Of a stretch of 38,487 nucleotides of DNA, positions 30,768 through 38,164 are shown one piece after another. Positions within the stretch are counted from its first letter, which is position 1. Every line of letters begins with the position of its first letter. The translations under genes were made by a program, and so were the position numbers. Where the stretch lies: positions 1-38,487 of IMG/VR virus record IMGVR_UViG_3300018059_000025. One strand, 5' to 3'. The DNA comes from a virus. The notes beneath the pieces were generated by a model, which worked only from the letters and a program-made list of their open reading frames with translations, searched no databases and was not told where the DNA came from.

Positions 30768-31648
30768 GAATTGTATACCGCCTTGACGTGGTGAGGGCTG
30801 GGCCAGCGAGGGTGAGGGGAGGCGGTCATGGGCGCACCGCCGGGCGGACGATCTGCGCGCCCGGTTGACCCTCCAATATACAGCCGCAACCATTTGAATC
30901 CATTACGACGTGATGTAAGGTATTCGCACGTTTTTTCAACGCCATTTTTCAGCGCAAGTAGCTGAAGGGACAGGCGAAAGTGCGTATTTTGTTCGTTTGC
31001 ATGGGCGATATCCTCGCGGCGCTGTGCGCTTACGATAGCCAAGGCCATGGCGTTGCGCAGCCAGACCGGGATGTCGGCGCGGTAGACGGCTTGGAACGTT
31101 TCCATGGAGAGCCGCGCCCGCCGCACCGTGACGGCAACGGCTCTGGTGGCATCCAGCGGATTCGTACGCACCCACCCTTGTGCGATTGCCTCACGGAAGC
31201 AGTCGGCCAGGAAAGAGCGAACGAACTGTGCCAAACGGGCGTGGCCTTCGCCGATCAACGCATCGATCGCGTCTGCCGCCATCCGTGTCGTGATCTGAGA
31301 AATCGGGATATCGCTCGGGAATGTGCGGCGGGCGCGCAGCAGCAGGCTCTTGTACGTTCGGCGGGTATTCGGTTTCAGGTTGCGGGCCGCCAGCAGCTTT
31401 TCGTACTTGTCCAGCCAGGCGCCCCAAGACTGTTGAGCCGCCCCCGAGATGCGATCGACAAGGCTGCTAGCCTGCCGTTGGGCAATGTAGGCGTTCGCCG
31501 CCCGGGCTTCGCTGATGGCCTTCTGCCGATCACGACCTAACCCATGCTCTACGCCGTCGAAGGGATTGCGCCAGGAGTAATACCCGTCGCGCCCCCGCAT
31601 GCCATGAGGCAGGGGTCGGTTGATGCCCTTACGCTGCCGCGGAGCCAT
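30758..31648 (-). pseudogene. int: Truncated tyrosine integrase
   Basis: The frame encodes 296 residues. The N-terminal arm-binding domain (HGMRGRDGYYSWRNPFDGVE, about 15-34, and GLGRDRQKAISEARAANAYI) and the core-binding domain (WGAWLDKYEKLLAARNLKPN, about 76-95) are normal for a lambda-type integrase. The catalytic domain starts normally (RNAMALAIVSAQRREDIA, with the first catalytic Arg in QRRED at about 212) and then loses all family similarity near about residue 218: the HxxR box and active tyrosine are absent. The remaining 80 residues are unrelated sequence overlapping the promoter. It should be inactive for recombination. Confidence 0.75.
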
Positions 31649-31853
31649 TGATGAGCGCGCTCATTGTCTTGTTGTTGTCGAGGTCGTCTATGTGCCGCGC
31701 GTCTGGGTGGACGTAGTAGGTCCGGCCAACCTTCTGCGGCGCCGGCTGGATCTTACCGTCCCGGGCCCAGGCGCGCAGAGTTGCGATTCCTGGCGGTGGA
31801 TCGTAATGGCGTACCGCCCATGCCTGGAGGGTGATTTTGCGCGCTGCGCTCAT
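31629..31853 (-). CDS. xis: Excisionase (Xis-like)
   Basis: The 74-residue product from ATG 31853, whose start overlaps the upstream gene's stop (ATGA). It matches the phage excisionase family: KITLQAWAVRHYDPPPGIAT (about 6-25), LRAWARDGKIQPAPQKVGRT (about 26-45), YYVHPDARHIDD. This winged-helix protein bends attachment-site DNA and steers integrase to excision. It overlaps the integrase start, the normal xis-int order, but the integrase is truncated, so it probably has no partner. Confidence 0.85.
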   Translation of the reverse strand: MSAARKITLQAWAVRHYDPPPGIATLRAWARDGKIQPAPQKVGRTYYVHPDARHIDDLDNNKTMSALINGSAAA

Positions 31854-33196
31854 CCAGGCCCCATCTTCCCGCTCTGCCAAGGCGGACGCAGAGCACGCTC
31901 GATTTCCTCTCGGACGATTCGGCGCAAGTCGTCAGCTGTGAGCGCCGCAAGGGTGGCGGGGCCGGCATTGCCTGACTGCGGCCAGATCGGCGTCGGCTCA
32001 TCCGGGCCGAGGTCGACGATAGTTCCCGGCATAGGCGGGTATTGCTGAGGACTGGGCAACCCGTAATCCCGGTCGATGTTTCGAAATGGCGGCCCCGGTG
32101 GCGGGGGATTGCTGCCGACGCGCTGCGGGATGATCGACTGCGTGAACTCGCGATGCTCGGCATCAGTGAGGCGAGGCCCGTGCCACCAGTCGGCTATGTG
32201 GCGCCAGACGTTCCTGCTCTTGCGAAGGATGATATTTACGAGCCTGCGAGCGTCTACAGTCTCGACTACCACGCCATAGCCTTCCTCCATACATTCGCGC
32301 AATTCCTGCGCACAGACATCGACAACCGATTTAGACGCCGCCAATCCACACACCAAGCACGGCTGATTCTCCGGCCCGGGGGCGTCCTCGCAGGCGGGGC
32401 AGGCCGGTGCAGGGCTAACGGATGTACCGCCGCATAGACAGTCGGGGTGCTTGTCGCAGCGTGAAAGTTCTGGGCCGCTCGCAGTCTCTGCTTGGCATCT
32501 GTACGGACCTACCGGCAGCTTTGGTGCTCGATACTCCCAGAGTGAGAGTTTTCTGAAGTCCTCCAGCAGCGGTTCGAAGCTCACCATGCGAACGGCTGCC
32601 GGTGTCTCGCGCAGTTCGTCGATGCGAGACAGGAATGCGCGCCGCCCGACAGACACGCCCAGGATGACGTTAGACAACGGCCATTCATCGATCGCAGTTG
32701 CGCGAATGTCGTCGGTGCGTCTGTTCAATGGGTCCACGCGCTCTTCGATGATTCCCCATTTGAATGGCTCCAAACGATTCTCAACATCTGAGGCCGTGCA
32801 GTAGGCGTGCATCCGCTCTGCGCGCTTTGTCAGCACGATGAATGTGTGTTGAGGGCAGAGCGCCATCACCGCGAAGATCTGATCTATCCACCACTCTTCG
32901 GCATTCTCGTGGAACAGGTCCGTCATGGAGTTGACGAAGACGCGCGTAGGTTCGCGCCAAGTGAGCGGTGCATACAGCGTGTGCTCGGGCGCTTGTCGCA
33001 TTACGCCGTTCCACTTGCCGTGGCGGTTGATCAATCCCTCGAAAGGCTTACCCGGACCTGAGAAGCGGCGCGCGATGCTCTGCGCATAGCATCCAGCGCA
33101 TTCATCGGACACCAGAGAGCACCCGCGCATCGGATTCCAACTCTTGCCCGACGAGCCATCGTTGCCGCGAGTCCATTCGATTGTTGTGTCGCTCAT
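31850..33196 (-). CDS. DUF5131 (phage gp37/gp68-like) protein with a different C-terminal half
   Basis: The 448-residue product starts MSDTTIEWTRGNDGSSGKSW with WNPMRGCSLVSDECAGCYAQ (C-x7-C-x2-C, about 20-39), RVFVNSMTDLFHENAEEWWI (about 84-103) and HTFIVLTKRAERM (about 116-128), diagnostic of DUF5131, a radical-SAM-like fold of unknown role. The family normally continues from SFEPLLED (about 207) to a VGGESGPGARP ending, which is missing. Instead there is a cysteine-rich part (CDKHPDCLCGG; CPACEDAPGPENQPCLVCG, about 240-280) and a proline-rich tail. So it is a fusion or a replaced C-terminus. ATGA overlaps on both sides place it in the coupled operon. Confidence 0.75.
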   Translation of the reverse strand: MSDTTIEWTRGNDGSSGKSWNPMRGCSLVSDECAGCYAQSIARRFSGPGKPFEGLINRHGKWNGVMRQAPEHTLYAPLTWREPTRVFVNSMTDLFHENAEEWWIDQIFAVMALCPQHTFIVLTKRAERMHAYCTASDVENRLEPFKWGIIEERVDPLNRRTDDIRATAIDEWPLSNVILGVSVGRRAFLSRIDELRETPAAVRMVSFEPLLEDFRKLSLWEYRAPKLPVGPYRCQAETASGPELSRCDKHPDCLCGGTSVSPAPACPACEDAPGPENQPCLVCGLAASKSVVDVCAQELRECMEEGYGVVVETVDARRLVNIILRKSRNVWRHIADWWHGPRLTDAEHREFTQSIIPQRVGSNPPPPGPPFRNIDRDYGLPSPQQYPPMPGTIVDLGPDEPTPIWPQSGNAGPATLAALTADDLRRIVREEIERALRPPWQSGKMGPG

Positions 33197-33840
33197 GCAG
33201 CCCTCGCCATGTCGGCCAGAACCGCGTCTACGTTCTTACCAATGCAAGAGAATGAAATGCACCAAACCCACGGATTCTCTGCCCAGGACCCGGGGCCATT
33301 TATGTGTTCCCACAGTTCTTCGTAAGCCGCCCGAGCAGAGTTCCAGGCTCGGTCCGGGTGAACGGCGGAGGCCCACCGACAAGCAGCACTGCCTGACGCA
33401 TACGGATCGCGACCTAGCGTGAAAGCAATGCCCTCGGCCCTGGCATCCGCTTCGCTGATGTCCTGCAGCTGCTCCACACGAACCCCGGTAATCCGTAGTG
33501 TCAGACGGGACGCCCAGCGCGGCATGTAGATCGATGGAGTCCAGCGCACCGCTCCGTAGGCTCCGATCGCATTGACCTCGTCAGCCTTGTAGATAGCCGC
33601 CTTCATCTCGCTGCGCCGCGCCCAAGTCTCGCGGACCCACAGCAGATCTCCGGGCACGCCGTAGGGGCACTGGGAAGCCAACGCAATCAGTTCTCTGGCG
33701 CGCGTCGTCGCATCGTGCGGAAACCCGATCGCGTAGAGCCCGGGGTCCTTCACGATCCGCCGCGTCTGAGACTTATATCCAGCAAGCTCCGCTCTGATCA
33801 TGGGCGCGCTCATCAGAATCGGACGAACTTTGATAGTCAT
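33193..33840 (-). CDS. ASCH-domain protein
   Basis: The 215-residue product begins MTIKVRPILMSAPMIRAELA and continues YKSQTRRIVK, CPYGVPGDLLWVRETWARRS (about 60-79), YMPRWASRLTLRITGVRVEQ (about 105-124), DISEADARAEGI and HINGPGSWAENPWVWCISFS. These are marks of the phage ASCH family, beta-barrel domains related to PUA that are thought to bind RNA or modified bases. Precise role unknown. The ATG at 33840 overlaps the previous stop (ATGA), which fixes the start. It is adjacent to the DUF5131 gene, a pairing that recurs in phages. Confidence 0.82.
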   Translation of the reverse strand: MTIKVRPILMSAPMIRAELAGYKSQTRRIVKDPGLYAIGFPHDATTRARELIALASQCPYGVPGDLLWVRETWARRSEMKAAIYKADEVNAIGAYGAVRWTPSIYMPRWASRLTLRITGVRVEQLQDISEADARAEGIAFTLGRDPYASGSAACRWASAVHPDRAWNSARAAYEELWEHINGPGSWAENPWVWCISFSCIGKNVDAVLADMARAA

Positions 33841-34043
33841 GTCGCCACCGCCGTGCATCGCCCCGCATGTCCGCCGTCTCGTGACTGGTGCATGCCCAGC
33901 GCATCGACCAGCAGCCCAGCCTCACAGAGCATGCAGATGGAGCGGCGCACTTCGCCGCCGAGCCCCAGGCAGTCATCGCACACCGGCTTGAGCATCGTTG
34001 TGTCTTTGCTGCAGCCGAAGCAGATGAGACGCGGACCGTTCAT
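33837..34043 (-). CDS. Small zinc-ribbon-like protein
   Basis: The 68-residue product contains CFGC (8-11), CDDC (22-25) and CMLC (37-40) pairs, which can form a zinc ribbon, followed by a His-rich stretch (LGMHQSRDGGHAG). It overlaps both neighbours by ATGA. The role is unknown; small zinc-ribbon proteins of phages often bind host RNA polymerase or nucleic acid, which would fit the neighbouring sigma factor gene (inference). Confidence 0.65.
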   Translation of the reverse strand: MNGPRLICFGCSKDTTMLKPVCDDCLGLGGEVRRSICMLCEAGLLVDALGMHQSRDGGHAGRCTAVAT

Positions 34044-34228
34044 TGCAACGACCTCGGTGTCGAACTCACAAACTCACTCAACCTCTCGACTTCACGCTTG
34101 AGTTCGGCAATCGTCAGTTGCAGTTCGATGTTCTCGTTGACGACTGCATCCTTCTCATGGCGCAGCGAAGTCATCCGCTGCTGCTGGATGGCGATGGTTC
34201 GTTTCGCGAGTTGAAGTTGGCTGCTCAT
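34040..34228 (-). CDS. Small coiled-coil protein
   Basis: The 62-residue product from ATG 34228 (GAGGG seven bases upstream) is one long heptad-containing helix: SQLQLAKRTIAIQQQRMTSL, then RHEKDAVVNENIELQLTIAE, LKREVERLSEF. It would form a dimeric or trimeric coiled coil. The frame is open further upstream but those residues read as noise. It is coupled to the zinc-ribbon gene. Function unknown. Confidence 0.65.
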   Translation of the reverse strand: MSSQLQLAKRTIAIQQQRMTSLRHEKDAVVNENIELQLTIAELKREVERLSEFVSSTPRSLQ

Positions 34229-34317
34229 GGCTGATCCCTCAATGGACAAAAATGCAGCCCGCGCCATCGACGCTCCAGCGGGGGAGCAATGGGCGTGAGA
34301 CGTGGGCTGCGTGAAAA

Positions 34318-34890
34318 TCATCGTTCCCAGCTCATAGTTCGAATCCGCGCTTTCGCCTGCGTCACGTACTTCTCGACGGTGTGAATGCTTAGGCCGAGCT
34401 TCGCGGCCACTTCGTCATATGACAAGCCGTCCCGCTTGTGCGCCAATAACACCGCCGCATGTGTCGCCGGCAGTTGCGCCAGGGCACGTGCGATCTGCTG
34501 TTGTAAATTTAATCGCTCGCCCAAGTCATCGGGCAGAATGCAGCTCGGGCAGTCGTACCACTCATCGTCGTCAATGCCGCAATGCTCGATGACCTCTCGC
34601 TCGCATTCAATCTCAATGCGAAAGTCCGCCAGCACATGTGAGGCGATGCCGTAGAGATAGGCCAGCGGCTTCTCGACAGCCTTCTCGTCATCGATCCGGC
34701 ACAGCCTCAAGTAAACCTCCTGCGCCAGATCATCCACGTCCTGCGGCTTTCGCAACCGGCGCAGCAGATAACGATGCAGTTCGCGGCGATATCTACGGCA
34801 CCAGTCAAGGGCCTTCGCGTGCGTAGTATTGGCGTGCATAGGGACTCCTGTGTTGCGAGTGGGGAGTTGGGAGGGTGCCGCGATGTTCAT
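34318..34890 (-). CDS. ECF-type sigma factor
   Basis: The 190-residue product has a sigma70 region 2 (RRYRRELHRYLLRRLRKPQD, DVDDLAQEVYLRLCRIDDEK, about 31-70; then AYLYGIASHVLADF for promoter melting) and a region 4 (LPATHAAVLLAHKRDGLSYD, about 137-156; EVAAKLGLSIHTVEKYVTQA as the -35-reading HTH). It most resembles the FecI/RpoE class of extracytoplasmic-function sigma factors. It should redirect host RNA polymerase to phage promoters. ATG 34890 has GGAGG seven bases upstream; ATG 34839, with AGGAG, is an alternative. No anti-sigma gene is seen. Confidence 0.82.
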   Translation of the reverse strand: MNIAAPSQLPTRNTGVPMHANTTHAKALDWCRRYRRELHRYLLRRLRKPQDVDDLAQEVYLRLCRIDDEKAVEKPLAYLYGIASHVLADFRIEIECEREVIEHCGIDDDEWYDCPSCILPDDLGERLNLQQQIARALAQLPATHAAVLLAHKRDGLSYDEVAAKLGLSIHTVEKYVTQAKARIRTMSWER

Positions 34891-34892
34891 TT

Positions 34893-35705
34893 TCACGCCT
34901 CCATATCGTCCGGGCCGGTCCGTGAATCGTCGTCCTCGCGATCATCGTCTTCTTCGATTTCTAGGGAATAGTCGTCGTCGACGTGCGCGCGCCGCGGGAG
35001 GCGGGCCTGCATGACGTTCTCAAGTCCCTTGCGGAAATAGGGGTCCAACCAAGGCTGATCGAGACACCAGTTGATCGCACCGTCGTCCATATCCTCCAGA
35101 AGTACGCCATCCCAGCGTTTGAGCGGGCAGGTGCGCGGAATGCGGCATTGCTCGCTGTACGCCCACAGCCGCGACCAGGTCGTGATCTCTGGCTTTAGGG
35201 CCAGGATGTGCTGCAGCAGAATGTGATTGTTCCGCACATCCGTCAGCGCGCCGTGCGCCCCTCGCAGCAGGTCCCGAGTCTGCTCAGTGGCTCCTAGCAG
35301 CATGTAGATCAGCGCGCTCTGCGAGTATCCAGATGCGTCGGGCCAGAGCCACTGCGCGATCGCGTGAGTGCAGATGCGCTTCACGTGCTTCGGCGACCCG
35401 GCAGCTTTCCAATCGAATTCGATCGAATGGCCGATGATGTACACGGTGTTCGCAGGCAGTGCGAACTCGGTGAATGGCGGGCAGCCTTCCAGTTCGTGCG
35501 GAAGGATGTGATGGACTGCCATGGCACCGAAGGAGATTGGCTTCGATGGTTTGTATCGAAACGAATGCTCGCCGATTGTGCGCAGGTCGATTTGATCGCT
35601 TTGGCCGCCCAAGTCGTAGACAGGCGCAAATTGCATCCAAGCGGCTTCGATGATCTCGCCGTCGGCGCGGTCGGTGGTTTCCGTGTCAAAGATGTACGTT
35701 GTCAC
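34893..35705 (-). CDS. ExoX-like DEDD exonuclease
   Basis: The 270-residue product has the three exonuclease motifs: Exo I FDTETTDRADG (5-15), Exo II IIGHSIEFDWK (about 90-100) and Exo III HGALTDVRNNHILL (about 150-163), with the H-x4-D of DEDDh enzymes, so it should digest DNA or RNA from 3' ends. A C-terminal segment, PLKRWDGVLLEDMDDGAINW (about 194-213) and PYFRKGLENV, matches the ExoX_C extension. The end is very acidic. It starts with an ATGA overlap on the previous stop and lies upstream of the sigma factor gene. Possible roles are recombination, repair or nucleotide recycling. Confidence 0.82.
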   Translation of the reverse strand: MTTYIFDTETTDRADGEIIEAAWMQFAPVYDLGGQSDQIDLRTIGEHSFRYKPSKPISFGAMAVHHILPHELEGCPPFTEFALPANTVYIIGHSIEFDWKAAGSPKHVKRICTHAIAQWLWPDASGYSQSALIYMLLGATEQTRDLLRGAHGALTDVRNNHILLQHILALKPEITTWSRLWAYSEQCRIPRTCPLKRWDGVLLEDMDDGAINWCLDQPWLDPYFRKGLENVMQARLPRRAHVDDDYSLEIEEDDDREDDDSRTGPDDMEA

Positions 35706-35878
35706 GTTATTCGTTCCCAGATCTGTTGTAGCTTGTTGTCCTGGCCGCTTGTGAGCGAACCGCCACGGCCGAGTTTCGTGCTGATGTCGTCAACGAAGCT
35801 GCGTTCCCAGTCGGACAGCTTCGATTCGCGCTGCTCGATGTCGGCTAGCATCATGTTGATTTCGTCGGGCGTGCTCAT
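35702..35878 (-). CDS. Small helical protein
   Basis: A 58-residue product on the - strand: MSTPDEINMMLADIEQRESK, then LSDWERSFVDDISTKLGRGG and LTSGQDNKLQQIWERIT. The helix-turn-helix-like layout is common to small phage proteins of unknown role found next to nucleases. It starts at ATG 35878 inside the end of the RT remnant and ends with an ATGA overlap on the exonuclease start, so it is coupled to that gene. Confidence 0.65.
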   Translation of the reverse strand: MSTPDEINMMLADIEQRESKLSDWERSFVDDISTKLGRGGSLTSGQDNKLQQIWERIT

Positions 35879-36030
35879 GCCGTCACTTCCTTGCGCCCGC
35901 GATAAGTCTTCGTAAGAGAGAAATTGACGGCATGGCCGCGAAGCAACAGCAGTTTCGCGAGCCGCGCGCGATCGCGACGGCTATGTGTCGCCTGCCGCAT
36001 CAGGCCGAAGTAGCTGTTTGCTGTCTGACT
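35875..36030 (-). pseudogene. Remnant C-terminus of a DGR reverse transcriptase
   Basis: The last 50 codons of a frame ending at 35875 read QTANSYFGLMRQATHSRRDR, then ARLAKLLLLRGHAVNFSLTK and TYRGRK. This matches the thumb end of DGR reverse transcriptases, which usually finish with an N-SYLG-x-LRHA motif followed by basic helices. No palm domain (YxDD box) is present upstream: an HNH gene lies there. So only the tail of the RT survives. Confidence 0.6.
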
Positions 36031-36518
36031 TACCGCGGGGCGTTGAGTCGCGGGCGACCCTTGTTCTGCGATGGCGATCTGCGTGCGGGAGAGCGAAGTT
36101 TGCGCGGCGTGGAGAGCGCGCGGTCGACGCTCCAGCCATCGCGAATGCGCATTCCGAGCACGTTGGCAGGCATGCCAATTTCCACGGCCCATTCTGTGAT
36201 TGTTCGCGTGATGCCCATATGAGTGAGTTGCACGCAATGATTGGGGCGATTGCGATTTTGATCCGCCTTCGTCGCCCACCGACAGTTGCCGGGCGTGTAA
36301 TCGATTTCGTTCTTCAACCGATCCAGTGTCATCGACCGATCCGGACACGCGCCCATATCCGTGAGAAACGCCGCGAAGTCGTGCCAGTGTTCGCACACGC
36401 GGATGCCCAGCGCGCCGTAATACCGATAGTTCGTGGCCTTCTTGTTGTAGCAGCGCTGCATCATGGATTTCCAGCGCGCATATGTGAGAGTGCCGTGCCC
36501 GCCGTGAAGTGTTGGCAT
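36030..36518 (-). CDS. HNH-type homing endonuclease
   Basis: The 162-residue product belongs to the free-standing or intron-borne endonucleases with an AP2/HNH-like core: TYARWKSMMQRCYNKKATNY (about 12-31), YGALGIRVCEHWHDFAAFLT (about 34-53), DRSMTLDRLKNEIDYTPGNC (about 60-79) and RWATKADQNRNR. The C-terminal region has a NUMOD-like helix-turn-helix (ITEWAVEIGMPANVLGMRIR, about 107-126) for DNA recognition. GAGG lies six bases before the ATG. It sits exactly where the template repeat and RT body of a DGR are expected. Confidence 0.8.
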   Translation of the reverse strand: MPTLHGGHGTLTYARWKSMMQRCYNKKATNYRYYGALGIRVCEHWHDFAAFLTDMGACPDRSMTLDRLKNEIDYTPGNCRWATKADQNRNRPNHCVQLTHMGITRTITEWAVEIGMPANVLGMRIRDGWSVDRALSTPRKLRSPARRSPSQNKGRPRLNAPR

Positions 36519-36570
36519 GAGTGACCTCGCGTGAAGTGCTGCATTTTACGGCATTACCGCGCGTTAGATA

Positions 36571-36753
36571 CGGCGTTTTGACTGCCGCACAGTTCGCCCG
36601 AATGATTAGCAGTACGACATCAATGCAGAGATCTCTGACTCGACCGCCGATGGCCTGCTTGAACGGGCGTGGCATATGCAGGGCATAGTCCACGGAGACG
36701 CTCAATAGGTCGTAGGCGACTTTGTAGATCGGCAATGTGGTGTGAAAGGCCAT
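36571..36753 (-). pseudogene. avd: Truncated Avd (DGR accessory protein)
   Basis: The first 60 residues, AFHTTLPIYKVAYDLLSVSV, DYALHMPRPFKQAIGGRVRD and LCIDVVLLIIRANCA, match the four-helix-bundle Avd family that forms a ring with the DGR reverse transcriptase. Full-length Avd is about 115-130 residues; here similarity ends at about residue 57 and the frame runs into the HNH gene, so helices 3 and 4 are lost. No ribosome site is seen before the ATG. It follows the variable protein gene by 21 bases, the normal DGR order. Confidence 0.7.
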
Positions 36754-36772
36754 GCTGAAAAGAAAATTATTG

Positions 36773-36793
36773 AATCATCGAATGATCAAGGAG
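36773..36793 (-). other. Hairpin behind variable repeat 1
   Basis: TTGATCAT-TCG-ATGATTCAA forms eight pairs with one bulge directly after the repeat, overlapping the stop codon. Similar hairpins follow variable repeats of active DGRs and help direct homing. Confidence 0.5.
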
Positions 36794-37527
36794 CGGACGA
36801 CGCGAGCCCTGCAGTAGCTGCCCTTGTACCAGTCGTACTGGTTGCCGTAGGCGAAGTCCTGGCTCCAGGCGTAGCCGCTGCCCGAGGCGTGCTGCTCCCC
36901 GGACCAATAGAACATTGGCTGGAAGAGTTGCCGCACGCGGTCGAAAAGCGACGACTGCTCGATCCGCAGCGGCAATCTAAAGTCGCTGTGCCCGTCCACT
37001 GTAATTCCCGCCGCCCAGTCGATCGCTCTGTTCCATGTGAGCGCACCGTCATATTCAGGGCCCACGATCAAAAAATAGTCGGGGGCACCGTCGCGACCAA
37101 CACGGGCGCCGGCATAGATCCCGCCTTGTTCCGGCCACGGATCGCCGACAGCGGGGAGCCCGGGCGCGGCCATCAATGCCGCGATTTTCTGAAGTTCGAG
37201 CGTGTAGTTGCGAACCTCCTCGATCACCGTCTCGACCGGGCGGCGAGAAGAATCCAGGAATATCCGCGATGAACCCTCGGCGCCGAAGAAGGGCATGACG
37301 TTCGATATCTGCGGCTCGCCGTTCGGATCGAAGTCGAACTTGAACCCGCGATCACGAAACCACGGATCGAGCCCACAGCGGCCGGCGGCGCAATGCACGG
37401 TGCCGCACTCAGTAATGCGCCCCCACACGCTCATATCCCAGTGTTTCTGACGCTCATGCTCGGTCATGGCGTCGAGCACGCGCGGGACGTTTTCCCATCG
37501 TTCGATCAATTCGACTTGCGGAATCAT
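36775..37527 (-). CDS. DGR variable protein 1 (C-type-lectin fold)
   Basis: The 250-residue product has an N-terminal domain (QVELIERWENVPRVLDAMTE; CGTVHCAAGRCGLDPWFRDR, about 42-61) of unknown role and a C-terminal half like DUF1566/Lcl domains (YFLIVGPEYDGALTWNRAID, about 151-170). It ends in the variable repeat, where WYKGSYCRARVVRS replaces the usual conserved RARAVR finish. Such C-type-lectin-fold proteins present diversified residues for binding. GGAG lies seven bases before the ATG. The hairpin after the stop fits the element that fixes mutagenic homing. Confidence 0.75.
   Translation of the reverse strand: MIPQVELIERWENVPRVLDAMTEHERQKHWDMSVWGRITECGTVHCAAGRCGLDPWFRDRGFKFDFDPNGEPQISNVMPFFGAEGSSRIFLDSSRRPVETVIEEVRNYTLELQKIAALMAAPGLPAVGDPWPEQGGIYAGARVGRDGAPDYFLIVGPEYDGALTWNRAIDWAAGITVDGHSDFRLPLRIEQSSLFDRVRQLFQPMFYWSGEQHASGSGYAWSQDFAYGNQYDWYKGSYCRARVVRSLIIR
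36793..36906 (-). repeat. DGR variable repeat 1
   Basis: The last 38 codons before the short tail of variable protein 1. Compared with 37577-37690 it differs at about 21 bases, all in first or second codon positions. 13 of the 16 differing codons end in C (for example GGC/CTC, TAC/GAC, AAC/ACC), as expected from AAC codons in a template. Confidence 0.8.
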
Positions 37528-37560
37528 TGCGGGCTCCCGGAGGAAGAAAATGGATGAATG

Positions 37561-37576
37561 GTTAAATTGCTAACCT
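37561..37576 (-). other. Hairpin behind variable repeat 2
   Basis: GGTTA-GCAATT-TAACC begins at the last bases of the variable gene, directly after the repeat. A five-pair stem in the position of the homing hairpin of DGR targets. Confidence 0.45.
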
Positions 37577-38164
37577 GCGGACGACGCGAGCCCTGTAGTG
37601 GTTGTCCTTGAACCAGCCGTCCTGGGTGCCGTCGGCGAAGAGCTGGCTCCAGGCGTCGTAGCTGAGCGAGGCGTGCTGCGTCGAGGTCCAGTAATCCACT
37701 TCCTCGAAGGCCTCGCTGCCGCCCGTGCGAAACAGTTCGCTTTCCGTCTGCTTCGGGAAGTCGAGTGAGTACGGATAGGTCGGCGGGATCGCGCTGACGT
37801 TGATGCCGGACCGCATGTAGAGCGAGTTTTCGTCCGTACCTGGCTTTAAGTTGCGATAGCAGATCTCTGTTTCGTCCTGGCTGGCGACGTACCAGTCTTC
37901 GAAGCCCCCGATGCGCAGGTCTCGTGCCCGCTTTGCCAATTCGCTGCCAGCGACGGCCATCGCGGCAGTGTTCGCCAGCCCGTCGTTGAAGCTGCGGGCA
38001 CCCGGCACATCCTTGTAATCTTCGATCCATTCGGTAGGCGCGAAGTCCCCCTCCGCTTTCGGCGCCACGATGAGCGCGTAGGCGACGCTGGCGATCAGGA
38101 TGCGGCCGGCAAAGAAGCCGCCGCCAAGGGGCGATCCATACGAAGGGAGAGATACTGCGTTCAT
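37562..38164 (-). CDS. DGR variable protein 2 (DUF1566-like C-type-lectin fold)
   Basis: The 200-residue product begins MNAVSLPSYGSPLGGGFFAG and continues YALIVAPKAEGDFAPTEW, DGLANTAAMAVAGSELAKRA (about 66-85), LRIGGFEDWYVASQDETEIC (about 90-109) and FRTGGSEAFEEVDYWTSTQH, the standard layout of DUF1566-type DGR targets. It ends with the variable repeat and RARVVRRLAI. The start at 38164 overlaps the upstream stop (ATGA) and has GAGG six bases upstream. It shares little with variable protein 1 outside the repeat, so the two are distinct scaffolds for the same variable region. Confidence 0.8.
   Translation of the reverse strand: MNAVSLPSYGSPLGGGFFAGRILIASVAYALIVAPKAEGDFAPTEWIEDYKDVPGARSFNDGLANTAAMAVAGSELAKRARDLRIGGFEDWYVASQDETEICYRNLKPGTDENSLYMRSGINVSAIPPTYPYSLDFPKQTESELFRTGGSEAFEEVDYWTSTQHASLSYDAWSQLFADGTQDGWFKDNHYRARVVRRLAI
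37577..37690 (-). repeat. DGR variable repeat 2
   Basis: Same length and frame as the repeat at 36793-36906, with conserved TGG, CAGCACGCCTCG, GCCTGGAGCCAG and AGGGCTCGCGTCGTCCGC blocks between the variable NNC codons. Confidence 0.8.

Noticed and set aside
30870-31020. attP core near the integrase break (AATGGATTCAAATGG region)
   Set aside because: The stretch looks somewhat like a tRNA T-arm, but the stem does not pair well and there is no tRNA match in the window to support an attachment site.
35875-36753. A single 292-residue protein on the - strand
   Set aside because: Only its first 57 and last 50 residues look like real proteins (Avd and RT end). The middle is a shadow of the HNH gene, which is in another frame.
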